DNA from: Leptolyngbya sp. 'hensonii'
GTDB taxonomy: Bacteria; Cyanobacteriota; Cyanobacteriia; GCF-001939115
Reading direction: 5' to 3'
Assembly (NCBI RefSeq): GCF_001939115.1
Contig: NZ_MQTZ01000012.1
Span: forward strand, 73,783-137,782
Length of the DNA: 64,000 nt
The translations under genes and the position numbers were made by a program. Shown piece after piece: positions 24,653 through 32,112 of this stretch. Under the pieces are notes generated by a model. The model worked only from the letters and a program-made list of their open reading frames with translations, did not search any database and was not told where the DNA came from. Each line of letters begins with the position of its first letter. Within the stretch, counting starts at the first letter, position 1.

Positions 24653-25321
24653 TTAAACCTTTAAGACCCAGGCTGTCCGACTATTTGCACTGACCAGTGC
24701 TGCTGGAACGATCTCGATCCCCACCCCTAGAGCTTTGAAGGTTGCTCGAATGGCTGCAGCATGGGCAGATTCTGTACTGCCGATGCTAGCCCCTGCCGTG
24801 ATCAGGGCTGGGGTTTTGAGTTTGGCCACCTCCTGGGTATAGGCGATCGCAGCATCTACCTCCAGGGCTAAGGCCAGCTTGGCAATATTAACATCATTAT
24901 CCAGGTTGCCCTCCTGGTTCTTGATGTAGGATGAAACGTCGTAGCTGGCCTCTGCCATCACAGGTTTACCCCCCAGGCTACGCACGGCGGCAGCCAGAGC
25001 ATCCCGATGCTGTTTGTGGTCTGCCTGATTGCGTAGGGCCAGCGCGAGCACGGCTTTACCCACATCACTGCTACTCAGCTTACCAGCAGCAAACCCATAG
25101 GCCCAAATCGCCTGATGCTCATAGTACAGGGCATTATTCAAAATCTTGATGTCGTTCTTTTTGTCTGCTGGGGCTGCATGAGCAACTTGAGCCACCAAAG
25201 TTGGAAGGGTCAATCCTCCCAGGACCCCCGTGATCGTTCCAGCCATCAGAAGGTCTCGCCGCGAGAACTGAGTCCGACGACGAGAGAGATTTCCGGACAG
25301 CATAAACCTTTCATTCTCCAT
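24653..25321 (-). CDS. Tat-exported ferritin-like domain protein
   Basis: A 222-aa protein with a twin-arginine leader (RRRTQFSRRDLLMAGTITGVLGG, cleavage probably after AHA) and a four-helix ferritin-like body. Candidate metal ligands: ALYYEHQAIWAY in helix 1, NQADHKQHRDAL in helix 2, LEVDAAIAYTQ in helix 3 and GSTESAHAAAIR in helix 4. This resembles DUF4439/ferritin_2 proteins exported folded, possibly with metal already bound. ATG 25321 has a GAGGAG ribosome-binding site; the frame extends to 25348 without support. It could store or detoxify iron in the periplasm, but that is inference. A MITE lies 80 bases upstream of its start. Confidence 0.85.
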   Translation of the reverse strand: MENERFMLSGNLSRRRTQFSRRDLLMAGTITGVLGGLTLPTLVAQVAHAAPADKKNDIKILNNALYYEHQAIWAYGFAAGKLSSSDVGKAVLALALRNQADHKQHRDALAAAVRSLGGKPVMAEASYDVSSYIKNQEGNLDNDVNIAKLALALEVDAAIAYTQEVAKLKTPALITAGASIGSTESAHAAAIRATFKALGVGIEIVPAALVSANSRTAWVLKV

Positions 25322-25400
25322 GAGTGTCTCCTCAAAATGCAGAATCATTGATGCATTACGAAGAGGTATACGGAGAGCTGCTGAGATTGGATCTGCTGAA

Positions 25401-25573
25401 AATTAGTCGGCTTTGCTGAATGCAAATATGAATTACCCTCATCCCCAACCCTTCTCCCGCAGGAGAAGGGAGCTAAAACTCTTGTTCCCTCTCCTTTGGG
25501 AGAGGGCTAGGGTGAGGGCTGCATAAGGCTCAAACACGAAAATCATACTTCTATTCAGCAACGCCAATTAGTC
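25401..25573. mobile_element. MITE-like element with 23-bp TIRs and 8-bp target duplication
   Basis: A 157-bp non-coding element (25409-25565) flanked on both sides by AATTAGTC (25401-25408 and 25566-25573), an exact 8-bp direct repeat typical of transposition. Its ends are imperfect inverted repeats of 23 bp (left GGCTTTGCTGAAT..., right end reversed GGCGTTGCTGAAT..., about five differences). The interior holds two strong hairpins, CCCTTCTCC/GGAGAAGGG (25449-25470) and CCCTCTCC/GGAGAGGG (25487-25506), within a larger ACCCTCA...TGAGGG symmetry. It has no open reading frame for a transposase. The insertion is three bases beyond the stop of the secreted-protein gene and upstream of the ferritin-like gene. 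Confidence 0.88.
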
Positions 25574-25575
25574 CA

Positions 25576-25941
25576 TTACTGTTGAAACTGCAACTGCAAC
25601 TGTACCGTTCCAGATTCATCGGGGACACTAGCCACACGATTAATGCCGAATGGGCTGTTCACAACCGTTTGGGGTCTTCCAATCAGCTCAATCCGTTCAT
25701 CTACCTTCAGAACAAGCTGGTTCTGCTCATAAATGTTAATCGGCAGATTACTGGAATTAGTCACGGGTTGGACTGGCGTTGTGGCCGCAGTTTGCGGTTT
25801 GATATCGATTAAGGAATTAGCTGACTGATCTGTTTTGGGAATGGAATCCAGGGTGGGCAGAGCAGGTTCTGCCTGAACGATCGCGGTCAGACTGAATGTG
25901 ACCACGGTTGCAGTCAGGATAGTAGTAATGACGCTTAACAT
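25576..25941 (-). CDS. secreted hypothetical protein
   Basis: A 121-aa protein with a signal peptide (MLSVITTILTATVVTFSLTAIVQA) and a mature part rich in Pro, Thr, Gln and Asn. The C-terminal half (LPINIYEQNQLVLKVDERIELIGRPQTVVNSPFGINRVASVPDESGTVQLQLQFQQ) is predicted beta-strand and looks folded. It has an AGGAGG ribosome-binding site ten bases before ATG 25941, the best in this part of the window. No family was recognised. The adjacent MITE sits directly after its stop, so the gene is intact but its original 3' end is displaced. Confidence 0.7.
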   Translation of the reverse strand: MLSVITTILTATVVTFSLTAIVQAEPALPTLDSIPKTDQSANSLIDIKPQTAATTPVQPVTNSSNLPINIYEQNQLVLKVDERIELIGRPQTVVNSPFGINRVASVPDESGTVQLQLQFQQ

Positions 25942-26250
25942 TTCTGAAATCCTCCTGAAGGAACTGCCGCTGTTGGCAGTCTGTGAAATGAAATTAGAGC
26001 TTTCCCTTCACACCACAAGAGCAGAGAACAAAAATTGATGGGCGAATTCGGATAATGGACTGAGCCAGTAAACTTCGACCGCAAGCCATAGCAAGAATTT
26101 GAAGCCAGGCAAGAAGCTTGAAACTGAGCGTCTGCACCCTGAACCTAAGGAGGAGTGCAACCTTCATCCAGCAAAACTCAGGCGAAATTTTTGCCCCTAC
26201 TATCTTTCTAACAAAGAAACTTAGATTATTCAAATGACCTGCAGAATTGC
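25942..26250. other. intergenic, no supported gene
   Basis: 309 bases between the secreted protein and the DUF4278-type gene. A small CTGCC/GGCAG hairpin lies in the leader of the secreted-protein gene near 25963-25980. A 79-codon open frame on the minus strand (25994-26233) has no good start context or recognisable pattern. Nothing else is seen. Confidence 0.5.
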
Positions 26251-26814
26251 TTAAGGTCTATTTTTCTCAGGTTTGGGTGCTATTTCCGAAATGGGGATAA
26301 CTTTGCGAGCCTGATTGCCCCCGATGGGAGGGTTGGAAATAGGCCGGAGATCCTTTAGGCTTTGCCATTGTGGAGATTTCCAGGCAGTATCCTGATACTT
26401 GTCAGCAACAGAGCTTTCTGCTTCAGCAAGTTCTGAGTCAGCTACAATTCGCTTCATCCGCTGCCCACGGTAAATCAGAACCTCTTCTCGGGTGGTACGG
26501 CCTTCTGTTCCATTCCCATCATTGATGGAGTTCCCGATCGGCGGCAGGCGCTTCAATCGCACTCCCCGATAGATTAAGATCTCATCCTGGGTTGGCCGAC
26601 TTGCCAGATCAGGCTTGTTTGAACTGGGGGTTCCGATCAAGGAGGAGAGGGGGTCTTCCTGGGTTGTCTGCAGCAGTCGCTGGCTGCTGACTAGGACTAG
26701 CACCAGCAAGAGCAGAAGAATGGGCCAGGGGGCGGAAAATAGTCCCACTACCAGAAGCGTAAGACCAAGCAGAATTGAGGAGACAAATGCCAGCGGAATC
26801 AGGAAATCAGCCAT
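26251..26814 (-). CDS. membrane protein with two DUF4278-like YRG motifs
   Basis: A 187-aa protein from MADFLIPLAF. Two adjacent hydrophobic helices (~residues 3-47) are followed by a soluble tail with two copies of a short motif, EILIYRGVRLKRLPP (~80) and EVLIYRGQRMKRI (~112), like the YRG motif of DUF4278, a cyanobacterial family of unknown function. The linkers are acidic and low-complexity. The frame extends six codons upstream of the chosen Met, without clear support. It is divergently oriented to nothing and stands 90 bases downstream of the methyltransferase gene on the same strand. Confidence 0.7.
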   Translation of the reverse strand: MADFLIPLAFVSSILLGLTLLVVGLFSAPWPILLLLLVLVLVSSQRLLQTTQEDPLSSLIGTPSSNKPDLASRPTQDEILIYRGVRLKRLPPIGNSINDGNGTEGRTTREEVLIYRGQRMKRIVADSELAEAESSVADKYQDTAWKSPQWQSLKDLRPISNPPIGGNQARKVIPISEIAPKPEKNRP

Positions 26815-26904
26815 GGGATGAAAAGACCTCAATCAGCCAGTAAAAATGTTGTTTCGATCTTGTACAAAGCTTAATTGGGAGTAGCTGATTATATCACCAC
26901 CCTT

Positions 26905-27741
26905 TCAGGTAAAAATCCGTACCTCCTTTGGGGCCCAAACCTGGGTCATTCGAGCCATACCAAACAGGGTCAACGGGTCCTGCGCCAGTTGGGCCATAGC
27001 CTGAGTTAGGGCATCTATTTCAGCCGCAGTCGTCAGGTTTGCAGCCAGCAGTGCAGGGGCGATTTCTGCCAGAGTCCACTCTGGCAGACGTTTTGCGTCT
27101 CCTCGTACCAGAGCCGGTTGGGCCAAGCTCACCTCTGGTGCGGTCAATCCAATCTCCACGAACAGGCGATAGAGGGTTGAACCAATCCGGAAGTGGTGTC
27201 CCCGGAGATCCCCGAGGGCTAGATAGAGTTCAAAGCAGCGTTCGAAAGCAGCAGAGGCAGGCACACAGAAGGGGCTAGTAAAATCAGACTCTTCGCAAAC
27301 CAGAATTCCCCCCGGTTTGACCAAACGCTGCATTTCCCGCAAGGCATCCAGGGGACGCTGTAGGTGCATCAGTAGAAACCGGCAGTACACCAGATCAAAA
27401 GACTCTGACGGGAGCTCGGTTTCATAGGCACTGGCTTCCACAAATCTGACGTGGGGTAAGCGAGCCTGCTGAGCCTTCAGGCGGGCCTGTTCCAGTTGCT
27501 CTGGGCTGGCATCAATGCCCAGAACTGCCCCACTACTTCCCACCTGTTGGCCCATCCAGCAGGAGACCGTACCGATCCCACAGCCAATGTCAGCAACTGC
27601 CATACCTGGCTGCAACCCTACCTTGAGCAGCAGGTTGGCCGTATCTAACCCATGAACATCATTCACCAATTGGAGCCGGTCAGCACCGGCTGACCCCTTG
27701 GCCAGAATATAGCGATCGTCTTTAACCATTGTCCTCATCAT
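26905..27741 (-). CDS. class I SAM-dependent methyltransferase
   Basis: A 278-aa methyltransferase. Motif I is VADIGCGIGTVSCWM (SAM glycines), motif II LGIDASPEQLEQA, the acidic post-I position is present, and motif IV/V is SFDLVYCRFLLMHLQRPLDALREMQRLVKPGGILVCEESD. The C-terminal third is a variable lid. It belongs with UbiE/methyltransf_25-type enzymes acting on small molecules; the substrate is unknown and neighbours do not help. Two overlapping ATG codons (27741 and 27738) and a third at 27729 are possible starts with weak ribosome-binding sites. Confidence 0.85.
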   Translation of the reverse strand: MMRTMVKDDRYILAKGSAGADRLQLVNDVHGLDTANLLLKVGLQPGMAVADIGCGIGTVSCWMGQQVGSSGAVLGIDASPEQLEQARLKAQQARLPHVRFVEASAYETELPSESFDLVYCRFLLMHLQRPLDALREMQRLVKPGGILVCEESDFTSPFCVPASAAFERCFELYLALGDLRGHHFRIGSTLYRLFVEIGLTAPEVSLAQPALVRGDAKRLPEWTLAEIAPALLAANLTTAAEIDALTQAMAQLAQDPLTLFGMARMTQVWAPKEVRIFT

Positions 27742-27844
27742 TATTGATTTTTATTCTCAATAAGAGTTAGAATCCTCTCATGCTTTTTGCAAGTAATTCC
27801 ATACCTCATGCAAGAGCTTTCTATTTTATTCATAGGGCATTGTA

Positions 27845-28606
27845 ATGGCTTCAACTGGAAAAGACAGGCCGGGGCGGGTCTATCAATTCCCAAGACATCC
27901 TGAAAGTAACAAGCGTTTAACAAGAGCGCTGAATCGCCGGGAAGCACCAGACGAAAACGGAGCAGCTCAAGACCGGGGCTCGGAGGTGATTATGCTATCC
28001 AAAGTCAGGGGGGAAATTGGTTATCTGGGTTTGGCTGACTGGTGGTTATCTGAATTTACAGAAACTGAGCAAGCTTATATTGAGTCCATCTATCAACCAC
28101 TAGGGACTACACCCGGAAACCCCCATCCCCTGACACAGGGCAACGTTTCCTACATTGGGCTGACGCCCACTCAACTGCTCTGGTGCCTGGCCAGTTGGTT
28201 TAAGAAAGCCCAGGATCGTCACTTGGCACGGCGTATTCTAGCCAAAGCAGAACAGGAGTCTGGCCAGGAAAAGGATGTGGTGACCCTGCATTTTTTTTGG
28301 GAACTGAAGCGAGAGGTTTATTATGCCGATCGAGACAGTTTTCCAGACGCTCTAGAAACCGCCATTCAGGCTTGTACACAACAAATTGCGATCGCGCCGC
28401 AGGTTGCAGAAGCAATGCATCATAATTATTCTCATAGCGCTTTTCCCAAACACGGGGGTTACCAGTTACTGACCAAAATCTATCAAGATAGGGGCCAGTA
28501 TGACGAAGCGATCAATCTGGCCAAGGAAGCAAAGGAACAAGGATGGGCTGGAGATTGGGATCAACTGATTTCACAATGCCGCAAAGCCATGGGCCGGACA
28601 AAATAG
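27845..28606 (+). CDS. hypothetical protein with C-terminal TPR-like helices
   Basis: A 253-aa protein starting at ATG 27845. The N-terminal ~50 residues are basic and probably disordered. A central domain (YLGLADWWLSEFTETEQAYIESIYQPLG...NVSYIGLTPTQLLWCLASWF) is followed by alpha-helical pairs resembling tetratricopeptide repeats (ARRILAKAEQESGQEKDVVTLHFFWEL; YQLLTKIYQDRGQYDEAINLAKEAKEQGW). No enzyme motif was seen. The family is not named here. It overlaps the start of the CpeT-like gene by 31 bases, suggesting one transcript. Confidence 0.7.
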   Translation: MASTGKDRPGRVYQFPRHPESNKRLTRALNRREAPDENGAAQDRGSEVIMLSKVRGEIGYLGLADWWLSEFTETEQAYIESIYQPLGTTPGNPHPLTQGNVSYIGLTPTQLLWCLASWFKKAQDRHLARRILAKAEQESGQEKDVVTLHFFWELKREVYYADRDSFPDALETAIQACTQQIAIAPQVAEAMHHNYSHSAFPKHGGYQLLTKIYQDRGQYDEAINLAKEAKEQGWAGDWDQLISQCRKAMGRTK

Positions 28607-29205
28607 GATACTCTCCTGAACTACTCGCCCTAGCTCGGTATCTCGCTGGGGAGTTTGAAAACCGGGAGCAAGCGATCTCAGAACCCGTCTGGTACGTGCA
28701 TCTCCGGCTATGGCATCGGCCTGTTCCCCTCTTTCTGGACGATAGTCTTCTCCTCTTTGCAGAACAGGCCAGCCTGGTGAACCTGGATCAGCCCTACCGC
28801 CAGAGAATTATAGGGCTGCGGCAGAGTGAGTCGCTTCAGATCCAGTACTACAGACTGAAGGAGCCTGCTGCTTTCCAGGGTGCGGGGACCGCGCCAGAGT
28901 GTTTGCAACGGCTAACTCCAGACCAGATAGAACTATTGCCGGGATGTACTTTGAATGTGACCTGGCAACATTTGCAGCCAAGCAGCTATCGGTTTCAAGC
29001 CTTTTTAACGGCAGAAGCACGCTGTTGCTTCCCCTATCAAGGAGAACTCCGCTATGTCTCTCTAGGATTTGAGGCCAGCCCCGATGATTTCCTCAGCTAT
29101 GACAAAGGAATAGATCCAGCAACGGGTAAAGCCCTGTGGGGAGCAATCATGGGTCCATTTCGATTCATCAAGCGCCAGGACTTTTCTCAGGAATTGCCCA
29201 TTTAA
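28576..29205 (+). CDS. CpeT/CpcT-family phycobiliprotein lyase-like protein
   Basis: A 209-aa protein with the CpeT/CpcT (DUF1001) pattern: LLALARYLAGEFENREQAISEPVWYVHLRLWHRPVP, LFAEQASLVNLDQPYRQRIIGLRQ, RLTPDQIELLPGCTLNVTW, and SYDKGIDPATGKALWGAIMGPFRF. Family members are T-type lyases that attach phycocyanobilin or phycoerythrobilin to Cys153/155-type sites of beta-phycobiliprotein subunits. Identity to true CpcT looks moderate, so it may be a paralogue of unproven specificity; no phycobiliprotein gene is nearby. ATG 28576 overlaps the preceding gene and matches the family N-terminus; the frame is open to 28543. Confidence 0.83.
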   Translation: MPQSHGPDKIGYSPELLALARYLAGEFENREQAISEPVWYVHLRLWHRPVPLFLDDSLLLFAEQASLVNLDQPYRQRIIGLRQSESLQIQYYRLKEPAAFQGAGTAPECLQRLTPDQIELLPGCTLNVTWQHLQPSSYRFQAFLTAEARCCFPYQGELRYVSLGFEASPDDFLSYDKGIDPATGKALWGAIMGPFRFIKRQDFSQELPI

Positions 29206-29268
29206 GGAAGATGAGCCATAAACCATGGGTCATGCACTGGTTAACGACAGATGACCGATGACCCATGA

Positions 29269-29628
29269 CTAGCTGGCAATTCCCCGGGGGACTCCTTCCA
29301 GAGCTTCTTCTTCGGTTTCAAAGATTTCAAAGACTGAATCCATCATGGTGACTTCAAACACCAGCTTGGCTTCCGGGTGCACATTACAGATTCGAAAACT
29401 GCCCTTCACTTTTTCGGCATCCCGCATTCCAGCCACCAGTGAGGTTAGGCCCGAGCTATCAATGAAGTTGACCTGACCGAGGTTAACCACGACATGACGG
29501 CTCAATTTAGAGATACATTCTTGCAATTTCAGACGAAATTGCCACGCTGTCGTAATATCTAGCCGTCCAGTCGGAGTCAGGACAATAACTACTGTGCCGT
29601 CTTTCGTGGTGTACGTCTTTTGATCCAT
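29269..29628 (-). CDS. STAS-domain anti-sigma-factor antagonist
   Basis: A 119-aa SpoIIAA-like STAS protein. The conserved loop with the phosphorylatable Ser is FIDSSGLTSLVAGMRDAEKVKG (Ser58), preceded by TGRLDITTAWQFRLKLQECI and followed by NVHPEAKLVFEVTMMDSVFEIFETEEEAL. Such proteins bind and release partner anti-sigma kinases, or act in Hik/Rre-type partner switches. No anti-sigma kinase or phosphatase gene is adjacent, so the partner is elsewhere. The protein consists of the domain alone. ATG 29628 is clear; it is convergent with the CpeT-like gene. Confidence 0.93.
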   Translation of the reverse strand: MDQKTYTTKDGTVVIVLTPTGRLDITTAWQFRLKLQECISKLSRHVVVNLGQVNFIDSSGLTSLVAGMRDAEKVKGSFRICNVHPEAKLVFEVTMMDSVFEIFETEEEALEGVPRGIAS

Positions 29629-30179
29629 CTGGGCCGCTTACCCTCCCTTCAAATTTACGGATGTCTGGAGTTTAGCTCACAAACGAACATTTCGATCGCC
29701 ATCTAGTGCTGCAGACCAGTCAGAAAAAGACTCCTGAACAAGTTAGAGCAATTATAAAGTTGAAAATGCAAAATTAAAAGCTGGCAGATTTTAACCGAAT
29801 GAACCCCGATCCCCTCAGGATTGCTGGGCAATCCCACAGAAAAATCAGGGCGACTGGAGGTGATTCATTCATCATCCTTCAATCAAACCTTCAATCAAAC
29901 CTTCAATCAAACCTTCAATCAAACCTTCAATCAAACCTTCAATCAAACCTTCAGGTCCAGATAAAAACTGCCCCTCTTGAATGACGGAGAGTCTCCTCTA
30001 ATCATGCCCACGCCTCTGGGAAATTATCAACCTTCATCATATCTACAAACTTGATAGCGGGAGCCAGGGAGCCTAGGATAGGAATTGAAAGTCAGGATCA
30101 ATCTGGCTTCTGATTTATACCCTACTCCAAGCGTCCCGGCTGAAGTTATTCCCTGAGGCGCTTGCCTGCCAGACGCAGC
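29629..30179. other. intergenic containing a 12-bp tandem array
   Basis: 550 bases between the STAS gene start and the 3' end of hemF. Apart from the 12-bp array at 29878-29949, nothing gene-like is supported: the 61-codon plus-strand frame at 29799 is the translation of the array. A possible CAAGCG/CGCTTG pair lies near 30130-30167 downstream of hemF. Confidence 0.5.
29878..29949. repeat. six perfect tandem copies of a 12-bp unit
   Basis: TTCAATCAAACC is repeated six times without a mismatch, followed by a partial TTCA. The unit length is a multiple of three, so an overlapping frame reads a repeated Ser-Asn-Leu-Gln, but this frame has no other support as a gene. It differs from the 7-bp STRR and the HIP1 repeats known in cyanobacteria. 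Perfect identity suggests recent expansion by slippage. Confidence 0.95.
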
Positions 30180-31208
30180 TCAGGAGGCCCAGTTCACCCA
30201 ATCCTGCGGCTTCAGGAAAGTCTGATAGAGTTCTGCCTCAGGGGAGCCAGGCTCAGGCTGGAATCCATATTCCCACCGGACAAGGGGTGGAAGAGACATC
30301 AAAATGGATTCGGTGCGGCCATTGGTCTGTAGCCCAAAGATAGTGCCTCGATCGTAGACCAGATTGAACTCCACATAACGACCCCGGCGGTAGAGTTGAA
30401 AGCTGCGCTGGTGCTCCCCATATTCGATCGACCGGCGGCGCTCTGCGATCGGCACATAAGCTGGCAGGAAGGAATTACCACAGGACTGAATCAGACCAAA
30501 CAGATCGTCCCAGGAGCGACTGGGCAAGGTTCCAATTTGATGGCTGTACTGGGCAGCGAGTCCTTCTTTGGCGGGTCCCCGGTACAATTCACCCTGGCCA
30601 TCTTGATAGTCGAAGAAAATCCCGCCGACACCTCGGGTTTCCTGTCGGTGCTTCAGGTAGAAGTATTCGTCACACCAGAGTTTAAAGGTCGGGTAGTACT
30701 CTGGATGGCAAGCATCGCAGGCTTGCTTCAAAGTTCGGTGGAAGTGGGCGGCATCTTCGGCAAAGGGATAGTAGGGTGTCAGATCGGCCCCACCCCCAAA
30801 CCACCAGACTGGACCGGCCTCAAAGTAGCGATAGTTAAGGTGGACTGTCGGAATGTAGGGGTTGCGGGGATGCAACACCATAGAAGTCCCGGTGGCATAA
30901 AATTGATGACCGGCTGCTTCCGGACGTTGAACCAGGATCGATGGCGGTAAATGAGATCCCCAGACCTCTGAGAAATTGACGCCCCCCTGTTCAAACACGG
31001 CCCCTTCTCGCATCACCCGCGATCGACCGCCGCCTCCTTCATCTCGCTTCCAGGAATCTTCCTGGAAGGTTGCGACGCCATCCAACTGCTCCAGTCCTTG
31101 ACAGATCCGATCTTGCAGATCCTGGAGAAACTGGCTGACCCGTTCCCGTGAGTCAGGGGGTGGAGGAGAGGTTGAGGTGCTTGCCTGAGGGGTCACAGAA
31201 GTAGTCAT
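30180..31208 (-). CDS. hemF: oxygen-dependent coproporphyrinogen III oxidase
   Basis: A 342-aa HemF, which decarboxylates coproporphyrinogen III to protoporphyrinogen IX using O2 in the heme and chlorophyll pathway. Signature runs: [76 protein letters not shown], and [22 protein letters not shown]. The N-terminus is a Ser/Thr/Pro-rich extension of about 20 residues. Length is normal. It is divergent from the SRPBCC gene; no operon partner. Confidence 0.96.
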   Translation of the reverse strand: MTTSVTPQASTSTSPPPPDSRERVSQFLQDLQDRICQGLEQLDGVATFQEDSWKRDEGGGGRSRVMREGAVFEQGGVNFSEVWGSHLPPSILVQRPEAAGHQFYATGTSMVLHPRNPYIPTVHLNYRYFEAGPVWWFGGGADLTPYYPFAEDAAHFHRTLKQACDACHPEYYPTFKLWCDEYFYLKHRQETRGVGGIFFDYQDGQGELYRGPAKEGLAAQYSHQIGTLPSRSWDDLFGLIQSCGNSFLPAYVPIAERRRSIEYGEHQRSFQLYRRGRYVEFNLVYDRGTIFGLQTNGRTESILMSLPPLVRWEYGFQPEPGSPEAELYQTFLKPQDWVNWAS

Positions 31209-31517
31209 AAATACGGTTGCAGTGAGAAATTAGCGGCCAATCATGATAATACCAAAGCCCATCCCCCCATAATGATTGTTGAGTTTTATAACTGTTGAGT
31301 TTTATAGATGCCCGTAAAGGCAGGCCGGTACGGTCTGCCCAAGGGTGACTTGAACTCCTTTCGGAGGAATATAGCTTTTGCATCCCAACCTGGCTTAAAA
31401 TGCATAGTTCTACATATTCGTCTGGACAAATCTGTAGAGATATATTTTCTGTTCTATCCCTGTATCTGGCTTCCTGGCAAACTGTTGAAAGTGGCAGATA
31501 TGGGAGAAGGTGTTTGG
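31209..31517. other. divergent intergenic region, hemF / SRPBCC gene
   Basis: Holds the promoters of hemF (minus) and the SRPBCC gene (plus). The plus-strand frame is open through most of it (from 31308), but its translation there has no family similarity. A 12-base direct repeat GTTGAGTTTTAT occurs twice at 31274-31307 (about 19 bases apart). No known operator was recognised. Confidence 0.4.
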
Positions 31518-32033
31518 ATGCTAAACTTCCTGTCTGGTAAATTGATTCGCCGCCAAAAACGCTGGTTCCAATGCTCTCTCGCTAGAACTTACGGGGTCCT
31601 GAGTTCGGCCTCAGTGGATGACTTATGGAAGAAAATTGTTGACCTGGCAGATGTGTCCTGGCATCCTCTTCTATCCAGTACCAATGTTCCCAGAGGACTG
31701 GAAGTGAAGCCTGGGCTGATTTATCAGGCTGTGACTCGGTTGAGCCCGATTCCAGTGCGGATTTTTGTGGAGTTGGTTCGCCCCATGGAAGTGATGAGTG
31801 TGCGCATCATAGCCATGCCAGGGATTGAAGAGCGCGTCACCTATAAGGTTGAATCAACCGTTCTGGGGACCTGTGTCTCCTATTCCGTCACTTTGAATGG
31901 ATGGTTAACGCCTTTGATCTGGTCTTTCTTACAGCCCTATGCAGCTCGTGTTGCCTCAGAACTAGCTCAGGCGACTGAACAGGCCGTCGCGGGCAAGGTT
32001 AAAGTCCTCAAAGATGGCTGTTTTGATTTTTAA
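31518..32033 (+). CDS. SRPBCC/START-like family protein
   Basis: A 171-aa protein of the SRPBCC (polyketide-cyclase/Bet v1-like) fold, a lipid- or ligand-binding helix-grip. Seen: SLARTYGVLSSASVDDLWKKIVDLADVSWHPLLSSTNVP, VKPGLIYQAVTRLSPIPVRIFVE, and the strand pairs ERVTYKVESTVLGTCVSYSVTLNGWL, ending in a long helix. A conserved cyanobacterial protein without known ligand. ATG 31518 has an AGAAGG ribosome-binding site seven bases upstream; ATG 31500 and the long frame from 31308 are less likely. It precedes speA by 80 bases on the same strand. Confidence 0.78.
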   Translation: MLNFLSGKLIRRQKRWFQCSLARTYGVLSSASVDDLWKKIVDLADVSWHPLLSSTNVPRGLEVKPGLIYQAVTRLSPIPVRIFVELVRPMEVMSVRIIAMPGIEERVTYKVESTVLGTCVSYSVTLNGWLTPLIWSFLQPYAARVASELAQATEQAVAGKVKVLKDGCFDF

Positions 32034-32112
32034 TTTTCCCCCTGGGATATGAATCCTAATCTAATTGAGATGCGTTACACTCTCAGATTGGCAGTCGATC
32101 TAGGAGGTTTGA

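Noticed and set aside
25994..26233. 79-codon minus-strand open frame
   Set aside because: No start context, no family pattern, and odd amino-acid composition between two real genes.
29878..29949. CRISPR array
   Set aside because: Units are 12 bp and adjacent, with no spacers and no cas genes in the window.
29799..29984. 61-codon frame with repeated SNLQ
   Set aside because: Produced by the 12-bp tandem array; no conserved flanks and no ribosome-binding site.
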